The translations under genes and the position numbers were made by a program. 64,000 bases of DNA, from positions 7,909,089-7,973,088 of the forward strand of contig OX246743.1 in assembly GCA_945910005.1 (NCBI GenBank), read 5' to 3'. Below are positions 47,934-64,000 of this stretch, piece by piece (position 1 is the stretch's first letter; each line of letters opens with the position of its first letter). The notes under the pieces were generated by a model, which was not told the origin of the DNA, did not search any database, and saw nothing but the letters and a program-made list of their open reading frames with translations. This stretch comes from Isoperla grammatica (Eukaryota; Arthropoda; Insecta; Plecoptera; Perlodidae).

Positions 47934-49748
47934 GTCGACTTTTTTTCATCCAACTCCTTGAATTCAAGGACGAAAGTGCATCAAAAACAGTCAGTATGTA
48001 TAATCAGTCCAAGAGCCAGCAACATAAAAGCTCCCCTCATAAGGTACATATGTTTTGACTATTGGAATAGGAGCGGAAAAACTACTCTACTAACAAAACG
48101 CGCGTCTTACTCCTCAACGTGGGGGCTTTTAGGCCCCACAGGGGGCCAAAAAAGCCGAAAAAAGGCCCAAGGTTCCCCTCATAAGGTACATGGATGGAGT
48201 AAACGCCATTTTGTTGAGATAAGTGTCCCAAATAGGAATTCGAAGAGTAAGACGGGATATTAGGGGGCGTTTACCGATCAGACGCCATTTTAACTAAAAA
48301 GGGCCATTTTTTATTTTCGCACATGCATGCGCTTAAATACTCAAATCATATCCGGAAATGTCTCGAGACGTAGAAAAACATACATTTTAAAGAAATTTTG
48401 GGTTATTGTCCTCGCCAGACGCCCTCAAAAGTGGCCCAAAAAGGCCAAGGTTCCCCTCATAAGGTACATGAATGGAGTAAACGCCATTTTGTAGAGATAA
48501 GTGTCCTAAATACGAATTCGAAGAGTAAGACGGGATATTAGGGGGCGTTTACCGATCAGACGCCATTTTGTCCAAAAAGGGCCACTTTTTATTTTCACAC
48601 GTGCACGCGCTTTAACACCCAAAACATATCCTTAAATGCCCCTAGAGGTGAATACATTTCTAAGATATTGTGTGATGTCCTCGCCAGCCCCCCCCCCCCA
48701 CAGCCTCGATCCGGATGCGATAGTTTTGAAGCTCCGCCCACCCCTAACTTTAATATACCAGTATTTATTATTATTAATGTCAGGATTTAAGGATATGTTT
48801 TGGGTGTTAAAGCGCGTGCACGTGTGAAAATAAAAAGCGGCCCTTTTTGGACAAAATGGCGCCTGATCGGTAAACGCCCCCTAATATCCCGTCTTACTCT
48901 TCAAATTCCTATTTGGGACACTTATCTCTACAAAATGGCGTTTACTCCATTCATGTACCTTATGAGGGGAACCTTGGCCTTTTTGGGCCCCTTTTGAGGG
49001 CGTCTGGCGAGGACAATAACCCAAAATTTCTTTAAAATGTATGTTTTTCTACGTCTTGAGACATTTCCGGATATGTTTTGAGTGTTTAAGCGCATGCATG
49101 TGCGAAAATAAAAAATGGCCCAATTGGGTAAAATGGCGTCTGATGGGTAAACGCCCCCTAATATCCCGTCTTACTCTTCGAATTCCTATTTGGGACACTT
49201 ATCTCTACAAAATGGCGTTTACTCCATTCATGTACCTTATGAGGGGAACCTTGGCCTTTTTGGGCCCCTTTTGAGGGCGTCTGGCGAGGACAATAACCCA
49301 AAATTTCTTTAAAATGTATGTTTTTCTACGTCTTGAGACATTTCCGGATATGTTTTGAGTGTTTAAGCGCATGCATGTGCGAAAATAAAAAATGGCCCTT
49401 TTTGGGTAAAATGGCGTCTGATCGGTAAACGCCCCCTAATATCCCGTCTTACTCTTCGAATTCCTATTTGGGACACTTATCTCTACAAAATGGCGTTTAC
49501 TCCATCCATGTACCTTATGAGGGGAACCTTGGGCCTTTTTTCGGCTTTTTTGGCCCCCTGTGGAGCCTAAAAGCCCCCACGTTGAGGAGTAAGACGCGCG
49601 TTTTGTTAGTAGAGTAGTTTTTCCGCTCCTATTTCAAAAGTCAAAACATATGTACCTTATGAGGGGAGCTTTTATGTTGCTGGCTCTCCGTCTATTTATT
49701 GATGCGCTTTTGTTCTTGGATTCAAGGAGTTGGATGAAAAAGTTTGAC
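47934..49748. mobile_element. Large foldback element with multi-repeat arms (1.8 kb)
   Basis: The outer ends GTCGACTTTTTTTCATCC / GGATGAAAAAGTTTGAC and CCAACTCCTTGAATTCAAGG / its inverse match. The arms contain repeated 200-280 bp modules with CCCCTCATAAGGTACAT (three times left; inverse four times right), ATGGCGTTTACTCCAT and GTAAACGCCCCCTAATATCC. Open frames across it are repeat artefacts. Foldback-type or giant MITE; no target duplication found. Confidence 0.85.
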
Positions 49749-50390
49749 CGTAGATAAACAGTTATTTGCTTTGGGTTTCCGTCCAATGTTAGTGGCTTTG
49801 TACTCAAAGGAGTTGTGGAGTGAGAAATCTAGGCGCGCGGGAGCGCGCCGGGCCAAGCCATGTGCGAGCTACCACTACGCGACTCTTACTGCAAGCATCG
49901 AAGTGCACTTAACACGATGTTGCCGACGCTAAACCATTACAGATGGAAACCTCAAGTTTTCTTTAATCGGTGGGCTTTTACCACGAGACTACCTATTTTA
50001 AATTTCATCTTGATCGGATGTTGCGTATGGAAGGTATTAAGCCGTAAAGATCATTAAAAAATTAAAAAATTCTTCAGTTAAGTATTGGCTAATTCCTTGT
50101 CGGTCTGTGGGCCCCAAACGAATAAAGATATAAACACCAAATTTTGCACCAATTTTGTTCACCTCCCGGGGCATCCCTTTTCACACAAAAATGTAATTGG
50201 ACAGAATGCCAACCTGAAAAAAAATACTAGCAAACAATTAGTTATTATTAAAAGTTGCCGACGAAAAAACATAATTTTGTGTGACAACGTTCTTGCCATC
50301 GATGTAGATAACTGAGTAAATTTTCAGAATCCTATCTTGGACAGTGACCATGTAACAAAATAATTTGTTTTAAATACGGGATACAAATGA
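49749..50390. other. Spacer between two foldback elements
   Basis: AT-rich, with no supported gene and no repeat structure that I can define. Confidence 0.5.
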
Positions 50391-50551
50391 CAAGGTCCGC
50401 TTGATCTCCGCCTAGTGGAGGCTCGTCAAACTCCGAACTTACGAGTTCGGCGAGCCACCGCTAGTCGCTTGATCTCCGACTAGCGGAGACTCGCCGAACT
50501 CGGAAGTTGGGAGTTCGACGAGCCTCCGCTAGGCGGAGATCAAGTGACTTG
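50391..50551. mobile_element. Hairpin element copy 4
   Basis: CAAGGTCCGCTTGATCTCCG at the left; the inverse CGGAGATCAAGTGACTTG at the right. Inside are GGCTCGTCAAACTCCGAACT / AGTTCGACGAGCC arms and an internal CGCTTGATCTCCGACTAGCG, so the unit is partly duplicated. Longest member of the family in the window. Confidence 0.65.
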
Positions 50552-51345
50552 GATACAAAAATGCAAAAAATTTGCAAAAAAAGAGGTCAAACCCAAAACG
50601 GAGAAGACAAACTGTTGCAAACCAAAGAGGGCACACGTACGAAAAACGCCAATTTCAAAAGAGGCTCAACATTTAAAGGGGTGATATCTAAAATTGTGGC
50701 CAAGCCAATTATTTTATTTCCAATATATAAATATAGTAATTATAATGAAAAAACAAACAAATATATAAATGTTTACATCACTTAATAATTGATAAATAAA
50801 TATATTAACAACAATTTCGAGGCGAGAAAAACAAAATTAACACATTGTATTTATAATTAAAAACTTGGCCGATGAATTTGTAATTTGGCTTTGTTACGTA
50901 CTATAAAGCAATTATGGTAATACCTCAACAAGTTAATGTAATATGAAATTCAAGAAACATTTCAGGACTTGGAAAATAAAGCAGAATGCAAATTCATCGG
51001 CCAAGCTTTTAATTATAAATACAGTGTGTTCATTTTGTTTTTCCCACCTCGAAATGTTTCAATAAGTTAATTTAATTTTGTAATTAAAGTTAATATATTT
51101 ATTTATCAATTATTAAGTGATGTAAACATTTATATATTTGTTTTTTTCATTATAATTACTATATTTATGTATTGGAAATAAAACAATTGGTTTGGCCACA
51201 ATTTTAGATATCACCCCTTTAAATTTTGAGCCTCTTTTGAAATTGGCGTTTTTCGTACAAGTGCCCTCTTTGGTTGGCAACAGTTCGTCTTCTCCGTTTT
51301 GGGCTTGGCCTCTTTTTTGCAAAATTTTTGCATTTTTGTTTGGTG
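50545..51345. mobile_element. Foldback element, about 0.8 kb
   Basis: The left arm runs from AAAAATGCAAAAAATTTGCA through AGAGGCTCAACATTTAAAGG and ATAAATGTTTACATCACTTA. It is mirrored in order by 51105-51340, and inner arms with AATTCATCGGCCAAG also mirror. The open frames in each arm are mirror images of one another and are not genes. Confidence 0.85.
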
Positions 51346-52185
51346 TATAGAATATAGAATATAGAGAAATAAATATGTCTCACTCAACGCTACTACTACT
51401 AAACTTGGCTCGTATGTTTAAAAATATAGTTTTAAAATGGTTTAAGTGTTTCTAAGAACTACAATGCTCCTTTTAATTTATACTCTCTCAAAACTCACTT
51501 ATATACTAGCTGAGTTGAGAGTCGCTTTGCCATTTTTAAACGTTGTTATTTGTAATATTTCATTGATCAACAATGGATAATAAAAGTAATAGGTTTTACT
51601 TCAGTAAATCAGACTTAGATATTGTTAAAGGGAAATAAAGAATTCAAAATACATTTCTTCATGATATTTATTTATTATACACCTATAATTGAAGCCGGTC
51701 CGGTACTTGTAAAACAATATTCAAAATTGTAAATAATTAATCAAAATGTCGATTACATTCCCAAATAAATGTATATGCATGAAATCGAAATATGTCATTC
51801 TCAAGAAGTTAATGTAGAGTCGAAAAACCATTATTTTGATACCGTTGTCTACAGATAACTAATGTCCTCACAATGAAAACTGATCTGAAAATGTTAATTA
51901 AGTAGCTACTTTTACTCACAATTTCTTTTGGAATCCATTGCTATGTAAAGCGAGCTATACGAGTCTGCAACACGTTTATTCTCCCATCTGATGTGTTCGA
52001 ACTCCCACAGTACAAGTCTGATGTACAACGACCATTTAGCAAATTTTTAATGACTTTTCCAGATCAATAAATATGTATAATGTATTAGTTCGTCCATAGA
52101 AGTAGATTACACGCATCGTAGTTGCATCCATCACGACCCTGAAACTACAACATAAGGATAATTATATTTTTTTCCATTTTCTGTG
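51346..52185. other. Spacer left of the 81-bp array
   Basis: AT-rich, no supported gene. Confidence 0.5.
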
Positions 52186-54060
52186 GAATCGATCACGGCA
52201 ACAGACATGATAGGAGGTCACTGTTAATGATATTAATGGATGTGATGCGGTCTTCCACGTTGCTGGATGATCAGGGTAACATACATGGTAGGAGGTCACT
52301 GTTAGTGATGTTGATGGATGTGTTGCGGTCTTCCAGGTTGCTGGATGATCAGGGCAACATACATGGTAGGAGGTCACTGCTCACTATGTTGATGGATGTG
52401 ATGCGGTCTTCCAGGTTGCTGGATGATCAGGCCAACATACATGGTAGGAGGTCACTGCTCAGTGTTAATTATGTTGATGGATGTGATGCGGTCTTCTAGA
52501 TTGCTGGATGATGAGGGCAACATACATGGTAGGAGGTCACTCACTGCTCACTGCCGGGGAAGGTACACTGAAAATCTTATCTTCTACAGATTATGAGCAA
52601 TTGTATTAAAATTTTGATACAACATATATTTTCACTAAAAATTAGTTTTGGAGAGAATTTTTTTTTTCCATTTTTCAAAATTGTGCACACAAATTTGTCA
52701 AAATTGTTGACAGCTAGGGAAATAGCTACAATTCTTTTTCATTTTTCATTTAATTTTGTTGTTGTTTGTTTTACATTGAGATAAGAACACATATAACACA
52801 AATTGGATGAGACTTCCTTTATAAACGTCTTATATTTCTTTCTGTTTACCTTTACATTCATATATATAATATATTCAAAGTTTTAGATTTTAATATTTAT
52901 TTCATATTATATATTTTTTTTTTAACCAAACTATACATGGTATCCAACATATGAGATCCATGTTTTGAGCCTCCTACTGCACACAAAAAAATACAAAAAA
53001 CCCAGATGTCTGGGTCCAGACAAAAAAAAGGAGTAGGGATTTGTAAATTGATAAATGTAGCAAAAAAATTAAGAAGTTACAGGCCGTTGAATGCGTGAAT
53101 TCACGCGGTTCAAGCGCGCAGAGACACAACATAATATTTTACTTGGCATATAGTAATAGCGCAAACTTAAAATTAAATTGCTATAAGAGAGAACTGATAC
53201 AATGTAGTTTTTAATTTAAAAAAAAAAATTAACTATCAGCAAAATGTTGTGATTTTTCAGTGTACCTTCCCCTAATGATGTTGATGGATGTGATGCGGTC
53301 TTCCAGGTTGCTGGATGATCAGGGCAACATACATGGTAGGAGGTCACTGTTAGTGATGTTGATGGATGTGTTGCGGTCTTCCACGTTGCTGGATGATCAG
53401 GGCAACATACATGGTAGGAGGTCACTGTTAGTGATGTTGATGGATGTGTTGCGGTCTTCCACGTTGCTGGATGATCAGGGCAACATACATGGTAGGAGGT
53501 CACTGTTAGTGATGTTGAAGGATGTGTTGCGGTCTTCCACGTTGCTGAATGATCAGGGCAACATACATGGTAGGAGGTAACTGTTAGTGATGTTGATGGA
53601 TGTGATGCGGTCTTCCATGTTGCTGGATGATCAGGGCAACATACATGGTAGGAGGTCACTGTTAGTGATGTTGATGGATGTGATGCGGTCTTCCACGTTG
53701 CTGGATGATCAGGGCAACATACATGGTAGGAGGTCACTGTTAGTGATGTTGATTGGATGTGTTGCGGTCTTCCACGTTGCTGTATGATCAGGGCAACATA
53801 CATGGTAGGAGGTCACTGTTAGTGATGTTGATGGATGTGTTGCGGTCTTCCACGTTGCTGGATGATCAGGGCAACATACATGGTAGGAGGTCACTGTTAG
53901 TGATGTTGATGGATGTGATGTGGTCTTCCAGGTTGCTGGATGATCAGGGCAACATACATGGTAGGAGGTCACTATCTAGGTTAATGGATGCTTTAATGGA
54001 AGGGATGCGGTATCGCTGTTGAGGCTTTCACGTTGCTGGATGATCAGGGTAACATACCTG
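52186..54060. repeat. 81-bp minisatellite (about 14 units) split by a TIR element
   Basis: Unit landmarks GCTGGATGATCAGGGCAACA, TACATGGTAGGAGGTCACTG and GATGTTGATGGATGTG. About 4-5 units lie at 52186-52553 and 9-10 at 53275-54060, mostly 81 bp apart. Long open frames on both strands follow from the unit being divisible by three. The last unit (54,000-54,070) is more diverged and on the minus strand reads CTACCAG|GTATGTTAC, a good splice-donor match that is CTACCAT in the other units. Confidence 0.93.
52556..53273. mobile_element. TIR element inserted in the 81-bp array
   Basis: GGGGAAGGTACACTGAAAATC at its left edge is mirrored by GATTTTTCAGTGTACCTTCCCC at its right. AT-rich interior with CCCAGATGTCTGGGTCCAGAC. 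No clear target duplication. Superfamily unknown. Confidence 0.75.
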
Positions 54061-54736
54061 GTAGGAGGTTGGTAGTACATGGAACTCTCACTTCAGACTT
54101 TATTGTTCATATTATCAGTCCATGGATTGGTTTGAAACAACTGCCATATATTTCCTCTTGTCTGCCAGTCATTTAATTTGTACAAATATTATGTACTTAA
54201 ATATATGATATAGATCATAATAACTCTTGTACATATTTCATGTTGGTGACGATACTCGATCTATGAAAGCGTCATTTTGTGGACGAATTAATTGTGGCAT
54301 GTGTACGTGATGATGATTAGATTGACTGACAGTGTATACCAAATAATAAATAAAATTAAAATAGCTGTACGCTTTAGCGTCATATACTCCACGAAAGTTT
54401 GTTTTTCACTTTTATGTTAATGTACTTATCAGAACCTAAAATATGAGCGAATTATGGTGGAAATGTCTACCTTGTTGGCATAAACCTCTCCTTTGCGAAT
54501 ATAACTGCTCTTCCTCACCATATCTTTAGCGCCGTTCCATAACAATATATTTCAACAAATCTATAATAAACACAATCTAACTTTGTTGTTATTTCTTAAC
54601 AAAGAATATTTTATTTTCACTTACAACATTTACACACAAAAAACACGTTGAAATTGTTATCAACATGTGACAAACATGGATATACAAAATGTGAGGTAGT
54701 ACAGTTTCTTGGCCAATGGGATGTCGTGTATATTGT
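54061..54736 (-). other. Downstream region of Gr-A
   Basis: Probable 3' UTR and spacer; no other gene seen. Several AATAAA-like signals on the minus strand are possible in this AT-rich sequence. Confidence 0.4.
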
Positions 54737-62823
<8,087 letters not shown>

Positions 62824-64000
62824 TCCGAGCTCTTCTATTCTCTACACCTTGACAAATAATGTGATGTACTTCGTGCGTGGTGAGTATATACTAACCCACC
62901 CCTTTACACAACCTCATATGAACCCATTAATTCAATTTATCATAACATCAATTTTCGATTCTTATTGAAAGAAGCTAGCGAGCAAAAATTGCTCTAATTT
63001 GATGTTTGTTGTTCGTCTACAATGTGTCAAAAGAGACAGGTATTGTTGGGCTGAAAATAAAAAAGTATCGGCATGAATACGTTATGTTTTGCAATGGCAC
63101 GATGGTTTCGCACGACTGGCAGAGCTACCCGTGTTCTATTCTACCACAAGCTCAGAGAAATACTTAAAATGTAGAGGGCTGTTTAGATGTATGTGTAATT
63201 TGTATAGAAATGCTATCCAAACACAAACCCACAATTTATTTCATTAATAATTATATTTGTTTAATTTATAGGGATAAGAATAATAATAGATGAAAAATGA
63301 GACACGGAAAACGACAGTGAGTCAGTGATTATAATACACTATTTTCCGAAATTGTAGGGCCGATTACAGTTATGGGAGTTGATACAGGTTTTCCCTGGAG
63401 TCCGTCAGTGCTAAGATGAACTCTGGGGCTCTCAAAGTTACTCGTGGACCTTTTCCCCTTTAATATAGGGGGTCTTAATTATATCACAGGAGTAGAGGAC
63501 AACATATTACTACACACATAAACCTATGCGAGTTTTGTTTAGGCCTAATGGTAGATTGATAATTCAATTGCCCCCCTGTAAATAATTTTTATAACAGAAT
63601 ATTAGAAATTAATTTAATTAACTCGATCAAAATTAATTGAACAGGCGCAAATATATAACGTAAAGCGCCCTCATAAGACCATACTAAAATCAAAACATTT
63701 ACTTACCTAACTGTAATCCGTATCTTGACAATATTAAATTATTGCAATTGAAGAAATGACTCATTCATTCAATGCTAGTGCTGAGGGCGCTATTGTCTAC
63801 GAAATGATGATAATTTCTAGGTCGTTTTATTTTAGTCCGTCAAATCGATATGAAAAACATCAATGGAAATACTTAATGCGCGTCTATCGTTGGTCGCATC
63901 TAAAAGCTAATTTCCACCCTCATCAAATATTCTTTGTAACGATACAGTGAGGGAACAATGGCTGCTTTACACGAAATACATGGATTTGGAAATGAGATAA
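62824..64000. other. Region upstream of Gr-A
   Basis: Likely promoter and 5' region of Gr-A, AT-rich. I see no supported gene and no firm promoter motif. Confidence 0.4.

Noticed and set aside
48000..49300. Open frames with repeated IPIWDTYLYKMAFTPFMYLM
   Set aside because: They fall in the repeated modules of the foldback arms and recur in mirror; no start context or homology.
53216..53803. 195-codon minus-strand frame with repeated SYHVCCPDHPATW units and mirror frames on plus
   Set aside because: The 81-bp unit is divisible by three, so open frames persist by chance in all copies; no family resemblance.

Overview
This is a stretch of animal nuclear DNA: long introns with GT/AG junctions, AT-rich non-coding sequence, and a dense load of DNA transposons, foldback elements and simple repeats. 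A pair of chemoreceptor genes ends in the insect gustatory-receptor signature TYLVVL(L/M)QF, so the source is an arthropod, most likely an insect. The order cannot be fixed from sequence alone. The 8-mer TAGGCCTA and close variants recur throughout the introns and spacers.

Layout. Bases 1-400 are the gag/protease part of a decayed Copia-type element on the minus strand. From 2.0 to 11.4 kb (plus strand) lie the last four coding exons of a DDX5/DDX17 (Rm62)-type DEAD-box RNA helicase whose 5' half is off the left edge. Its introns hold several terminal-inverted-repeat (TIR) elements, including hAT elements with 8-bp target duplications and one nested pair. From 16.25 to 17.71 kb (minus strand) is a complete two-exon gene for mitochondrial ATP synthase subunit d (173 aa). 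From 19.35 to 33.12 kb (plus strand) is a complete 19-exon gene for a PR/SET-domain zinc-finger protein (PRDM family). All exon phases agree and give 1,339 aa: an unfamiliar N-terminal module, a split PR domain, seven C2H2-type fingers, then a long low-complexity tail.

From 37.66 to 62.82 kb (minus strand) are two tandem gustatory-receptor genes, here called Gr-A (54.7-62.8 kb, 432 aa) and Gr-B (37.7-45.6 kb, 438 aa). Both have seven exons. Exons 2-6 have identical lengths in the two genes (254, 258, 285, 66 and 90 nt), so they arose by gene duplication. Between and inside them are palindromic foldback elements, nested hAT elements, a truncated Harbinger element and an 81-bp minisatellite.

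The most unusual signal is a set of tandem repeats whose units straddle exon-intron junctions. In Gr-B the exon 2 acceptor plus exon start is present 11 times (161-bp unit), the exon 3 end plus donor is repeated at a 102-bp in-frame period, and the exon 4 acceptor plus exon start is present about 10 times (98-bp unit). In the PRDM gene the exon 6 donor is present about 10 times (56-bp unit). Gr-A has none of these at the matching junctions. In each case one correctly placed set of junctions still gives an intact reading frame, so the genes look usable but carry many competing copies of their own splice sites. The window also holds a small family of hairpin elements with CAAGGTCYACT ends that I do not recognise.
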